From Selenomonas sp. AE3005 (GTDB taxonomy: Bacteria; Bacillota; Negativicutes; Selenomonadales; Selenomonadaceae), in NCBI RefSeq assembly GCF_905233635.1, contig NZ_CAJODG010000030.1, positions 1 to 27,525 on the forward strand: a stretch of 27,525 bases of DNA, given 5' to 3'. The stretch's first letter is position 1. Every line of letters begins with the position of its first letter. Below are positions 1-7,412 of this stretch, piece after piece. The notes below the pieces were generated by a model. It was given only the letters and a program-made list of their open reading frames with translations, searched no databases and was not told where the DNA came from. Made by a program: the position numbers and the translations under genes.

Positions 1-1151
1 TGGAACTTCTGGATATGACAGGTCATACGGACAAGGAACTGGATGCCATCACCAAGGAGCTTTTGGCAGCAGCCAATAAGCGTCCGGAACTTGCCGGTGT
101 GTATACCACATATTCCGTTGAGTCCCCCATCTGTAAGTTTGAAGTGAACCGTGAGAAGGTAAAACAGCTCGGCGTAAACCTCTCCGATGTATTCACTGCC
201 CTGCAGGTCAATTACGGTGGCAGCCAGATAAATGACTTCATGCAGTTCGGGCGCAACTACAAGGTTATCATGCAGTCAGATGCCCAGTACCGCAGTGAAA
301 AGGAAGCCTTGAAGTTCAATTATGTGCGTAACAGCGAGGGCAATATGGTTCCTCTGGACAGCCTGCTCACACCGAAACTTTCCACCTCTACATCCATCAT
401 CTCCCGTTTCAACGGCACACGCAGCATCAGCATCCAAGGCAGTGTCGGTGATGGTTACAGTTCGGGACAGGCATTAGCTGCCATGGAAGAAGTGGTGCGG
501 CAGACAGCACCGGCAGGTTTTAATATCGAATGGTCGGGCCAGAGCCGCGAGGAAAAGAAATCCGCCAGCTCTACAGGTCAGGTTATGGCTCTCTCGCTGG
601 TATTCGTCTTCCTTTGCCTGGCGGCCCTCTATGAAAGCTGGAGCGTGCCCTTTGCGGTACTCCTCACGATACCCACGGGACTTTTCGGCGCCTTCTTTGT
701 GCAGTTCGCACTTTTGATGCTCGAACTCAGCTTTGGGCATTTTAACCCCGGTTTGCAGAACACTGTCTACATGCAGATTGGTGTCATCATGATTATGGGA
801 CTGGCAGCCAAAAACGCCATCCTTATCGTGGAATTTGCGAAAGTCCGTGTGGATCATGGCATGGAGCCGGTAAAAGCAGCGATTGAGGCCGCAGGACTCC
901 GCCTGAGGCCAATCATTATGACCTCGCTGGCCTTTATCATCGGCTGTCTGCCGCTGGCCATGGCTCACGGTGCCGGCGCAGCTGCGCGAAACAGTATGGG
1001 TACAGCCGTTGTCGGTGGTATGCTCTTTGCAACCTGCCTGGGAATATTTTTGATTCCGGTACTCTATGTTATCGTTGTATGGGCAGCTATGAAACTGGTC
1101 GGTAAAAAACCAGCTCCCCCTGAACTGCCAGCGGATACTGTGAAAGAATAA
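1..1151 (+). CDS. RND multidrug efflux transporter, C-terminal part (5' end outside window)
   Basis: This is the last ~382 codons of an AcrB/MexB-type inner-membrane proton-driven drug exporter; the frame is already open at position 3, so the ATG at 15 is internal. Visible parts are a porter-domain segment (LGVNLSDVF, then NYGGSQINDF), the late transmembrane bundle, and the motif AAKNAILIVEFAK, which carries the conserved relay lysine of the family. It closely resembles the C-terminal third of the complete RND pump at 22341-25454, so the two are paralogues. The SYLF gene follows after a short gap and is probably co-transcribed. Substrates cannot be read from the sequence. The adaptor and outer-membrane partner would have to lie to the left, outside the window. 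Confidence 0.95.
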   Translation, partial: ELLDMTGHTDKELDAITKELLAAANKRPELAGVYTTYSVESPICKFEVNREKVKQLGVNLSDVFTALQVNYGGSQINDFMQFGRNYKVIMQSDAQYRSEKEALKFNYVRNSEGNMVPLDSLLTPKLSTSTSIISRFNGTRSISIQGSVGDGYSSGQALAAMEEVVRQTAPAGFNIEWSGQSREEKKSASSTGQVMALSLVFVFLCLAALYESWSVPFAVLLTIPTGLFGAFFVQFALLMLELSFGHFNPGLQNTVYMQIGVIMIMGLAAKNAILIVEFAKVRVDHGMEPVKAAIEAAGLRLRPIIMTSLAFIIGCLPLAMAHGAGAAARNSMGTAVVGGMLFATCLGIFLIPVLYVIVVWAAMKLVGKKPAPPELPADTVKE

Positions 1152-1172
1152 AGCGTTATGAGGTGAATGTAT

Positions 1173-1754
1173 ATGAAAAAAATTCTTACCTTGGTTATGA
1201 CAACGCTGTTGCTCTGTATGCTGACGGCCACATCATTTGCGGCCACCAGTCAGGAAAAAATCAACAAGGAACGGGCTGAAATCGACAACCTTTCTGTGCA
1301 GGCGCTGCATAGACTCTATGCCAAAGTGCCCTCAGCCGAAAATGTTATCAACAGCTGCTACGCTTATGCGACCTTAAGCAACACGGGCATGAAACTGGGA
1401 CTCTTCGGCAGTGCCCACGGCCGTGGCCTGGCTGTGAACAACCAAACCGGGGAAAAGGTTTATATGCGTATGCAGGAAATGGGCATTGGGCTGGGCCTTG
1501 GCGTTAAGGAATACGACTTGATTTTCGTCATCGGCACGGAAAAGGCTTGGAAAGCGTTTATCGCCGGTGATATCAAATTCGCCAGCGCCGCTGACGCCTC
1601 AGCCAGCGACGGTGAGGCCGGTGGTGCCATAGACGGTGCCTCCATTGCCGCCAACGGCGTCTGGGTATACCAGATGACAAAAAAAGGCCTGGCGCTAGAG
1701 GCCTCCATAAATGGGACAAAGATTTACGCCGATAAGAAGTTAAATCAATACTGA
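1173..1754 (+). CDS. Secreted SYLF-domain (Ysc84-like) protein
   Basis: The product is about 193 residues: a signal peptide (KK, a hydrophobic run, then an A-x-A-like site near ATSFAA) followed by one SYLF/Ysc84-type domain. That family is glycine-rich, as seen here in MGIGLGLGVKEYDLIFVIGT and the repeated GG/GA segments, and is linked to lipid or membrane binding. I chose the ATG at 1173 because GAGGTGA at 1160-1166 sits at proper spacing before it; the in-frame ATG at 1167 lies directly on that site. It probably acts in the envelope. It follows the RND gene closely and is the last gene before a terminator, so it may be a periplasmic accessory of that efflux locus. That role is inference; the domain call is firm. 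Confidence 0.85.
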   Translation: MKKILTLVMTTLLLCMLTATSFAATSQEKINKERAEIDNLSVQALHRLYAKVPSAENVINSCYAYATLSNTGMKLGLFGSAHGRGLAVNNQTGEKVYMRMQEMGIGLGLGVKEYDLIFVIGTEKAWKAFIAGDIKFASAADASASDGEAGGAIDGASIAANGVWVYQMTKKGLALEASINGTKIYADKKLNQY

Positions 1755-1764
1755 TATGTAAAGC

Positions 1765-1804
1765 AAAAGAATCCGTTGACGAAACTGTCAGCGGATTCTT
1801 TTTT
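1765..1804. terminator. Bidirectional intrinsic terminator
   Basis: AAAAGAATCCGTTGAC and GTCAGCGGATTCTTTT form a stem of about 16 bp with one T-G wobble around a 6-nt loop (GAAACT). It is followed by T residues on the plus strand and has A residues on its left that become a T run on the minus strand. It ends the RND-SYLF transcript and can also stop minus-strand transcripts leaving the hemerythrin-like gene. Confidence 0.85.
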
Positions 1805-1942
1805 ATAACGCCGTTGTTCCAGTTTTGCCATAGGCAAAACTTCCTCTTGGCGTTTCAACGAGGCGGTAGATATGCTCGCCGCCTGTTTTGGTATTCGTGC
1901 CCCCACCTGCTGAGGTGGGGGACATTTTCTTGCCTCGTTATT
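1801..1942. repeat. 142-bp structured intergenic repeat, copy 1
   Basis: This block matches 16901-17042 at 140 of 142 positions; the only differences are at 1867 and 1869. Its core, 1805-1941, starts ATAACG and ends CGTTAT. Nested pairings are visible: AACGCC (1807-1812) with GGCGTT (1849-1854), enclosing AGTTTTGCC/GGCAAAACT (1821-1841); and AACGAGGC (1857-1864) with GCCTCGTT (1932-1939), enclosing GGCGG/CCGCC (1862-1883) and CCCCCACCT/AGGTGGGGG (1900-1921). Both differences fall in the loop of the GGCGG/CCGCC hairpin. It lies between the stop codon of the minus-strand hemerythrin-like gene and the terminator at 1765-1804. No protein-coding potential is evident. It may be a MITE-like element, an RNA element, or both. 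Confidence 0.9.
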
Positions 1943-1954
1943 GCAGTTTGATGG

Positions 1955-3172
1955 TTAGTTCGTGCTTAGCTGTCCAAATTTTTCCAGTATATGCTCGCAG
2001 TTCTGCACGACCTCGAGTGTCCCCATATATTCCCCGTCCTCATCATACACCGCCATATATTTCACCAATATGGGCTTACCCATGATATAACGGGCGACTT
2101 CGAGCGAGCTGCGTTTCTTCGCCTTGAAATCTGCCACTAGATTACGCACCACGGGCACAATATGCGGCGGATGACATTCCGCTACATCACGCCCCAGTGC
2201 GGCCAAGGGCCGGGGAAATACCCGGCCTTCGTTGATAAAGAACCGCAGTTTTTCCTCGGCATCGATGAATGTTAAATCGAGCGGCAGCAGGGAAAGCAAT
2301 GCGCTTAGCTGTTTGACCGTCAATTCGCCTGTAGGCAACAGTATTTTTCCTGCCAGAATATCCTGCCCCTTAACCTTGGCCAGTTCGTCCGCCGCCCAGC
2401 GTTCCCCTGGCTCCCACTTGGCCGGATTATCCACAAAGGCCATACCCATTTCCGGGAAATCGCGATAAATTTTTTTCCACTCCTCTGCCGTGAAAAAACG
2501 CAGGCACAGAGGATATAAAATCTTTTCTTCCTTGGCAATCATGAGCTGCGCATGCTTGGCCACAGCAACAATGCGCCCCTTGTAAATAACGGCATTGTCC
2601 GCATCCTCTGTCACCGCCCGGGTAAGCGTGACCAACTCTTTTTTTATTTCATCATCCTCGTCCCACATGACCTGTGAGGGCCCTGTTACACCGTATTTAT
2701 ACAGCTGCGCCATCAACAGTTCTTCTTTTTTGGCATAATGAACACGCACGCCATTAAGCTCACACAAGGCCTTAATAACCACCGCCTCTGGCACTTTATC
2801 TTCTGCGCACTGTGCCAGCAGGAGGCCCAAAACCTTTTCCATACCAGTATTTTCCGCGCGCATCAGGCTGATGGGATGTCCCTCAGGCAGGGAAACCGGC
2901 GCAGCAAGGCCGTTCACCTGACAGGTCAGTTTTGCCTGCTCCGCTTCCCAGTTGGTCACGATAAAGCCCTGCGCCTTGAAGGCAGCAATAACCTTTTCCA
3001 GGTCTACAGACTGCAGCGCCGCCGCCCGGGGTATGGTCATGATATTGCCCATGACCTTCAAAGCCTCAGAGCTGATAAGCCTGCCCATCCCCAGCTCCGT
3101 TAAAATCTCCGCTACCCGGGGATTATCTTTCACCAGTTCCGCCACCATCAGGCTGAAATCTATTGTCTTCAC
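1955..3172 (-). CDS. DUF1858 / hemerythrin-like (DUF438) / PAS domain protein
   Basis: A cytosolic protein of about 405 residues with no signal or membrane segment. In order: a DUF1858-like N-terminus (1-60, VAELVKDNPRVAEILTELGM), a central helical hemerythrin/DUF438-type region (about 95-225) with candidate iron ligands H99, H145, H207 and nearby glutamates (HYAKKEE, KHAQLMIAKEE), and a C-terminal PAS-like domain (about 290-400) with the characteristic GRDVAECHPPHIV. The family is tied to oxygen, nitric oxide or redox sensing; the ligand here is unknown. The start is the GTG at 3172, with AAGGAG eight bases upstream; an in-frame ATG at 3217 has no ribosome binding site and lies very close to the candidate -10 box. 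It appears monocistronic, with repeat copy 1 in its 3' untranslated region. Confidence 0.85.
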   Translation of the reverse strand: MKTIDFSLMVAELVKDNPRVAEILTELGMGRLISSEALKVMGNIMTIPRAAALQSVDLEKVIAAFKAQGFIVTNWEAEQAKLTCQVNGLAAPVSLPEGHPISLMRAENTGMEKVLGLLLAQCAEDKVPEAVVIKALCELNGVRVHYAKKEELLMAQLYKYGVTGPSQVMWDEDDEIKKELVTLTRAVTEDADNAVIYKGRIVAVAKHAQLMIAKEEKILYPLCLRFFTAEEWKKIYRDFPEMGMAFVDNPAKWEPGERWAADELAKVKGQDILAGKILLPTGELTVKQLSALLSLLPLDLTFIDAEEKLRFFINEGRVFPRPLAALGRDVAECHPPHIVPVVRNLVADFKAKKRSSLEVARYIMGKPILVKYMAVYDEDGEYMGTLEVVQNCEHILEKFGQLSTN

Positions 3173-3218
3173 GCTGATAACTCCTTCGCACATGAATACA
3201 GTAAAACTTTTACACATA

Positions 3219-3224
3219 ATTATA
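3219..3224 (-). promoter_or_regulatory. Candidate -10 box for the hemerythrin-like gene
   Basis: A perfect TATAAT on the minus strand, about 47 bases before the GTG start at 3172. A weak TGAACC lies 16 bases upstream as a possible -35 box. Sequence pattern only. Confidence 0.4.
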
Positions 3225-3275
3225 ACCGTATTCAGCGGCAGGTTCAGTTACAATCGTTACATAAGCAAACAAAAA

Positions 3276-3310
3276 TTCCCTTATTACATCAGTATGATAT
3301 AATAAGGGAA
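3276..3310. promoter_or_regulatory. Palindromic candidate operator over the fic promoter
   Basis: TTCCCTTATTA (3276-3286) and TAATAAGGGAA (3300-3310) form a perfect 11-bp inverted repeat with a 13-bp spacer. A plus-strand TATAAT at 3298-3303 overlaps the right arm. The site ends about 25 bases before the fic start. The geometry suits binding by a dimeric repressor at the -10 region. It could also be a hairpin in the 5' leader of the divergent hemerythrin-like gene. The regulator is unknown. Confidence 0.5.
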
Positions 3311-3334
3311 GAAATTATCGAAAAGGAGAGCGCT

Positions 3335-4078
3335 ATGAGCCCAACAGAAAATGTTACGCTGTTAATCCATCAGCTCAAATCTGAACATGCTGCAAAATAC
3401 AAAAAAGGCATTTATCATTTCACCCAAACCAGCCTTGCCTACAACAGCAACCGCATTGAAGGCAGCAAACTCAGCCATGAACATACCATAAATCTCTTCA
3501 ACACCCATACCATCCTCAGTAATGGCGATGAAGTCATTGACAGTAATGATATCATCGAAACCATGAATCACTTTCGCGCCTTTGACTTTATCCTGAATAA
3601 TTATGCTGTACCCACCGATGAGGAAATCGTCAAGCATCTGCATAAAATACTCAAAAGCAATACCACGGATGCAGATAATGATTGGTTTAATGTCGGTGAA
3701 TACAAAAGCCTTCCCAATACCATTGGCGATAAAGAGACCTGTCCTCCCAACAAGGTCGCAGACGAAATCAGCAGGCTTCTCGACAGCTATAATAAGCTGA
3801 GCCAGCATGATTTACACAGTTTGCTTAAGTTTCATGTAGACTTTGAGGCCATCCATCCGTTTCAAGATGGCAACGGACGCGTAGGCAGATTACTGCTGTT
3901 CAAGGATTGTCTGGCCTTCGGCATTATCCCCTTCATTATTGATAACGAACACAAGCAATTTTACTACCGCGGCCTGCGGGAATTTTATAGAGAGCCAGGG
4001 TATCTGACTGACACCTGCCTCTCCGCGCAGGATAAGTACACAGCTTACTGCAAGCACTTCGTAAAAGATTTCAGCTAA
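3335..4078 (+). CDS. Fic family protein (probable AMPylase, class II)
   Basis: A 247-residue Fic-domain protein. The catalytic motif HPFQDGNGRVGR spans residues 174-185, with H174 as the catalytic histidine. An N-terminal S-x-x-x-E-G motif (SNRIEG, 38-43) matches the autoinhibitory helix of class II Fic enzymes, where the glutamate blocks productive ATP binding. The family usually transfers AMP, or another nucleotide or phosphate moiety, to a hydroxyl on a target protein; the target here is unknown. No winged-helix domain follows, and there is no adjacent small antitoxin, consistent with built-in inhibition. AAGGAG is well spaced before the ATG. It is a single-gene unit with its own palindromic promoter region, flanked at the 3' end by the large palindrome at 4106-4302. 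Confidence 0.93.
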   Translation: MSPTENVTLLIHQLKSEHAAKYKKGIYHFTQTSLAYNSNRIEGSKLSHEHTINLFNTHTILSNGDEVIDSNDIIETMNHFRAFDFILNNYAVPTDEEIVKHLHKILKSNTTDADNDWFNVGEYKSLPNTIGDKETCPPNKVADEISRLLDSYNKLSQHDLHSLLKFHVDFEAIHPFQDGNGRVGRLLLFKDCLAFGIIPFIIDNEHKQFYYRGLREFYREPGYLTDTCLSAQDKYTAYCKHFVKDFS

Positions 4079-4105
4079 GTTTTTTAACTAAGAATCTAGC
4101 AATAA

Positions 4106-4302
4106 GCGTCAGGCGAGGACTAGCTGACAGCAGCGTCAGGCAGGGAACGTAAAGAAAATATTTTTTATCATACGACAAAAGGGGCTGGAAAAGTCAACTG
4201 TCTGAGCACAGCGAGTTTTGACTTTTCCAGCCCTTAAATTAAAGATAAAAAATATTTTTAGTTCCGCGCCGCAGCGGATGACAGCTAGTCCTCGCCTGAC
4301 GC
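4106..4302. repeat. Large nested palindromic element between fic and nagA
   Basis: Three concentric inverted repeats share one centre. Outer: 21-bp perfect arms at 4106-4126 and 4282-4302 (GCGTCAGGCGAGGACTAGCTG and its complement). Middle: 15-bp perfect AT-rich arms at 4155-4169 and 4244-4258. Inner: 16-bp perfect arms at 4182-4197 and 4218-4233 (GGGCTGGAAAAGTCAA and its complement). Segments between the arms are partly complementary too. GCGTCAGGC recurs at 4133-4141. The element fills the gap between the convergent fic and nagA genes and would form a very long hairpin in either transcript. I do not recognise the family, and no second copy was noticed in the window. Confidence 0.85.
4182..4233. 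terminator. Inner hairpin, likely two-way terminator for fic and nagA
   Basis: A 16-bp perfect stem (GGGCTGGAAAAGTCAA with its complement) around a 20-base loop. On the minus strand it is followed by CCCCTTTTG; on the plus strand by CCCTTAAATT. The T runs are short, so termination strength is uncertain, but it is the only terminator-like structure between these convergent genes. Confidence 0.55.
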
Positions 4303-4318
4303 GCCTTTTGCCACGAAC

Positions 4319-5473
4319 TCAATCGTGGTAATAAACCTTGCCGCCAATAACTGTCTTGTGGATTCGCACTTCTTCATCAAAGATAACAATATCCGCCCGC
4401 TTGCCGCTTTCCAGAGAACCTGCCTCATCGTAAATTCCCAGCTCTGTGGCAGGCGTTTTTGTTACCATTTCGATAATCTGCGGCAGCTGCGCCCCGGTGT
4501 TTTCCCAGAATATTTTAACACAGCGGTTCATCGTCGCCACGCTGCCGGCAATGGTGCCATCTTTGAGCGTGGCCAGCTCGCCCTTGACAAAGACTTCCTG
4601 TCCCCCAAGCTCCGAAGGCCCGTCACCTAAGCCGCAGGCTCTGAGGCTGTCGGTAATAAGAATTATGTTTTTGCCGCCCTTGGCACGATAAAGAAGTCTT
4701 TGTGCCATGGGATGGGAATGTACATTGTCGGCAATGATTTCACAGTTGGCCTCCGTGTCAAAGGCAGCGCCCACTACACCGGGGCTGCGATGGGTAAAGC
4801 CCGTCATGGCATTATACACATGGGTGAAATGATGTATGCCCTGCTCCGTTACCGCTTTAATGGCCGTATCATAATCCGCCGCCGTATGACCGATGGACAC
4901 GGTAATCCCGGCCTGCCGGCACTTGTCAACAAACGCATTGTCCGTCAGTTCTTCGGGCGCGAGCGTAATGATTTTTATAATATCCGCCCACGGCTTTACC
5001 ATTTCGTAATCAGCCTGACGGATATTTTCCTCGGCCTGCGCGCCTTTTTTCGCTGGACTGATGAACGGTCCTTCCATGTGGACGCCTAAGATGCGCGCCC
5101 CTGCCATACGGCTTTTCATGGTTTCACGCACCGCCAGCAGGGCATCTTCGACCTCATACCATTTACAGGTCATGGTGGTGGGCAAAAAGCCCGTAACACC
5201 GGTACGCGCCTGCATTTTTGCCATGCGCTCCAAACCGTCCATATCTGCGTCCATAGTATCAGCACCGGCACAGCCATGGATATGCACATTGATAAATCCC
5301 GGCGAAACATACTGCCCTTGGGCGTCAATTATTTCTGCCGCTGCCGGAATGTCCTGCTCATTTACAAAGCCCTTTATCTTTTCACCCTCACAGAGCAGTA
5401 CGCCCTCTGTGCGGAAAACAAACGCACCCTGTTCATCCGGCACGATAAACCGGCCATTTTTTATTGCTAACAT
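4319..5473 (-). CDS. nagA: N-acetylglucosamine-6-phosphate deacetylase
   Basis: A 384-residue cytosolic amidohydrolase that removes acetate from GlcNAc-6-phosphate, giving glucosamine-6-phosphate for cell-wall sugar recycling or catabolism. Family landmarks are in order: HIHG (64-67), GVHMEGPF with metal ligand E134, SIGHTAADY with H196, HHFTHVYNAM with H218, and ITDSLRA with the catalytic aspartate D275. Length is normal. AAAGGTG precedes the ATG. It starts 13 bases after the radical SAM gene and is the last gene of the long minus-strand run. No nagB or sugar transporter is adjacent. Confidence 0.97.
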   Translation of the reverse strand: MLAIKNGRFIVPDEQGAFVFRTEGVLLCEGEKIKGFVNEQDIPAAAEIIDAQGQYVSPGFINVHIHGCAGADTMDADMDGLERMAKMQARTGVTGFLPTTMTCKWYEVEDALLAVRETMKSRMAGARILGVHMEGPFISPAKKGAQAEENIRQADYEMVKPWADIIKIITLAPEELTDNAFVDKCRQAGITVSIGHTAADYDTAIKAVTEQGIHHFTHVYNAMTGFTHRSPGVVGAAFDTEANCEIIADNVHSHPMAQRLLYRAKGGKNIILITDSLRACGLGDGPSELGGQEVFVKGELATLKDGTIAGSVATMNRCVKIFWENTGAQLPQIIEMVTKTPATELGIYDEAGSLESGKRADIVIFDEEVRIHKTVIGGKVYYHD

Positions 5474-5486
5474 TAACTCAACACCT

Positions 5487-6734
5487 TTACTCTTCTACAT
5501 AATGGCTGAAACTGCCAATAACGAGCTGGGGAAACTCCTGATGCAGGGTTTCGATAAACTTGCGCGTCCCCACGGCCTTGCCCTGCGGTTCCGGCATGAT
5601 ATCGAGGAACGCATCCGGGTCAATATTGAGATTGCGTACCTGAATCATCTGCACCGGCAGCTCCCGGAAAAATTCCTGCCAGGCTTTCAGCTCCTCTTCT
5701 CTGTCATTAAAGCCGGGAAAATACAGCAGGTTCAAGGATACATAGACGCCCTTGTCCAAGGCGTAACGGATTGATTCCTTCACATTTGTCAGATGATAGC
5801 TGGCGCGATAGTAGGCATCATAGCCTTCCTCCCGGGCGCTGATGATGGAAACGCGCAGGGAATCAAGTCCGGCGTCTACGATTTTCTTCACGCCCTCCGT
5901 CCAGCCCACGTTGGAATTCATGTTAATCTGGCCCTTGCCGGTCTGCTGGCGGATGAGCCTGATGCCTGCCGCGATATTATCGGCGGCCAGTGACGGCTCG
6001 CCTTCACAGCCCTGACCAAAGCTGATGATGCCATCGGGTGCGACCTGCAGGTGATAAACGCCCACCTCGGCAATCTCTTCCGGCGTCGGACGAAAATCAA
6101 TGCGCTGCTGGGGGGAAGGACAGCATTCGGCAGGCTGCAGGGAAATACAGCCAAAACAGTTGGCATTACAAACCGGAGATGTGGGAATTCCGCACTCCCA
6201 GCGGCGGTAGAAAAGATTCTGTGCCGTGCAGCAATGCCATTTCAGCGAACAGCCTGCCACCTGCTCGACAATGCGGTTGCCCGGCAGGTCTTTTTTCGTG
6301 CGCTTAACGAGATTTTTAAGCTCCTTGGTGTTGTAATGCACCGGGTCCCATTTATCATTTTCATCAGTATAGACCGCCGCACAATACAGCTCGTCCTTAT
6401 AGACCACCACGGCGGTGTAGCCGTAAAGGGGCAGACGCTGCGCTTCTTCTGCCCGTTCATAGGCCGGCATATAAAGACGGGTATAACCGGCAGGCAAAAT
6501 GGCCGCTACGGCCAGACCGCTGATGGGCATGACTTCGCCGTCACCGGCCTGCCCCACCGCCAGATGGTCGGGCAGCAGCATCAAATCCGCGCTTTCCGGC
6601 AGGGGAATCAAGTCCTCGGGCTTTAAGAGGATATTATCCCGGCCCGTGCGGCCCATCCCCTGCATGCCCGGGGCATCTAAGATATTGCCGTCCTCATCGG
6701 CATAGACTGCCGTAATCATTTCAGTTTGCGGCAT
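5487..6734 (-). CDS. Radical SAM protein with an N-terminal extension
   Basis: A 415-residue protein. Its first ~160 residues match no domain I can name. Next comes a cysteine-rich stretch (GCSLKWHCCTAQ), then the radical SAM cluster motif C189-x3-C193-x2-C196 (CNANCFGC), and further cysteines (AECCPSP) that could bind a second cluster. GQGCEGEPSL resembles the SAM-binding GGEP region. The reaction cannot be deduced. The ATG lies inside the end of pth (14-base overlap), with AGGAAGGAGGG just upstream, suggesting translational coupling. nagA follows. It could be a peptide- or cofactor-modifying enzyme; no precursor peptide is visible beside it. Confidence 0.85.
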   Translation of the reverse strand: MPQTEMITAVYADEDGNILDAPGMQGMGRTGRDNILLKPEDLIPLPESADLMLLPDHLAVGQAGDGEVMPISGLAVAAILPAGYTRLYMPAYERAEEAQRLPLYGYTAVVVYKDELYCAAVYTDENDKWDPVHYNTKELKNLVKRTKKDLPGNRIVEQVAGCSLKWHCCTAQNLFYRRWECGIPTSPVCNANCFGCISLQPAECCPSPQQRIDFRPTPEEIAEVGVYHLQVAPDGIISFGQGCEGEPSLAADNIAAGIRLIRQQTGKGQINMNSNVGWTEGVKKIVDAGLDSLRVSIISAREEGYDAYYRASYHLTNVKESIRYALDKGVYVSLNLLYFPGFNDREEELKAWQEFFRELPVQMIQVRNLNIDPDAFLDIMPEPQGKAVGTRKFIETLHQEFPQLVIGSFSHYVEE

Positions 6735-7356
6735 TTTCTGTCCCTCCTTCCTGACCTTCCACCGCTGCCACAGCGGCCTTCTTTTTCTTCTGTTTCTTGG
6801 GATTAAATTTATTCATGGCCATATCCACATCTTCTTGCACAATGCACTCCACGGCAGGCAAAAGATACTCAATGGCCTCCTTTATCTTCGGCTTGTCCTC
6901 AGCCGTAAAAGGCGCCAGCACATGATTGATTACCGTCCAGCCCGGCAGCGGACGGCCAATGCCAATCCGCACCCGGGCAAAATGCTCATCACCAACGTGC
7001 GCCAATACGGACTTAATGCCGTTATGCCCTCCGGCGCTGCCCTTCTTGCGAATGCGCACCGTACCAGCAGGGATATCCATATCGTCATGGACAACGATTA
7101 AATCTTCCGGCGCCAGCTTGTAATAACTGAGCAAGGGGCCAACAGCCCTGCCGCTTTCATTCATATAGGTCATGGGCTTTACCAGAATGATTTTTTCCGT
7201 GCCCAAAAAGCCCTGCGCTATCCGGGCCTCAAACTTATCCTGCCAGCTGTCTATGCCCAGCTTATCCGCCAGGGCATCCACCAGCATGAAGCCTACGTTA
7301 TGCTTGGTGGCGGCATACTCACTGCCGGGATTGCCCAGCCCTGCAATTATTTTCAT
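6721..7356 (-). CDS. pth: Peptidyl-tRNA hydrolase
   Basis: It cleaves peptidyl-tRNAs released prematurely from ribosomes, recycling tRNA. The 211-residue product begins with the family signature GLGNPGSEYAATKHNVGF, containing N9 and the catalytic H19; KPMTYMNESG, VVHDDMDIPAG and GGHNGIKS follow as expected. The last ~30 residues form an unusual tail with a lysine run (KKQKKKK) and a polar Ala/Glu/Gly end beyond the conserved fold; it could add RNA affinity, but that is inference. AGGAGG precedes the ATG. The gene follows uppP after a terminator-like hairpin and overlaps the radical SAM gene. Confidence 0.97.
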   Translation of the reverse strand: MKIIAGLGNPGSEYAATKHNVGFMLVDALADKLGIDSWQDKFEARIAQGFLGTEKIILVKPMTYMNESGRAVGPLLSYYKLAPEDLIVVHDDMDIPAGTVRIRKKGSAGGHNGIKSVLAHVGDEHFARVRIGIGRPLPGWTVINHVLAPFTAEDKPKIKEAIEYLLPAVECIVQEDVDMAMNKFNPKKQKKKKAAVAAVEGQEGGTENAAN

Positions 7357-7370
7357 GATGATATCCTCCT

Positions 7371-7405
7371 AAAAAAAGAGCCGCCCCGCAAGGAGCAGCC
7401 TCTTA
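7371..7405 (-). terminator. Intrinsic terminator after uppP
   Basis: On the minus strand AAGAGGCTGCTCC pairs with GGGGCGGCTCTT, with one bulge and some G-T pairs, around a TTGC loop, and is followed by seven T residues. It lies between the uppP stop and the pth ribosome binding site. Downstream genes would need read-through or an internal promoter. Confidence 0.75.
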
Positions 7406-7412
7406 TCCTAAA

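Noticed and set aside
1801..1942. CRISPR-like reading of the repeat because of its hairpins and GTTTCAAC-like segment
   Set aside because: Copies are single and 15 kb apart, with no spacer array and no cas genes.
1888..2085. Small plus-strand frame beginning MVFVPPPAEVGDIFLPRY, also found at 16988
   Set aside because: The shared start comes only from the 142-bp repeat; after the repeat the two frames run into unrelated antisense sequence.
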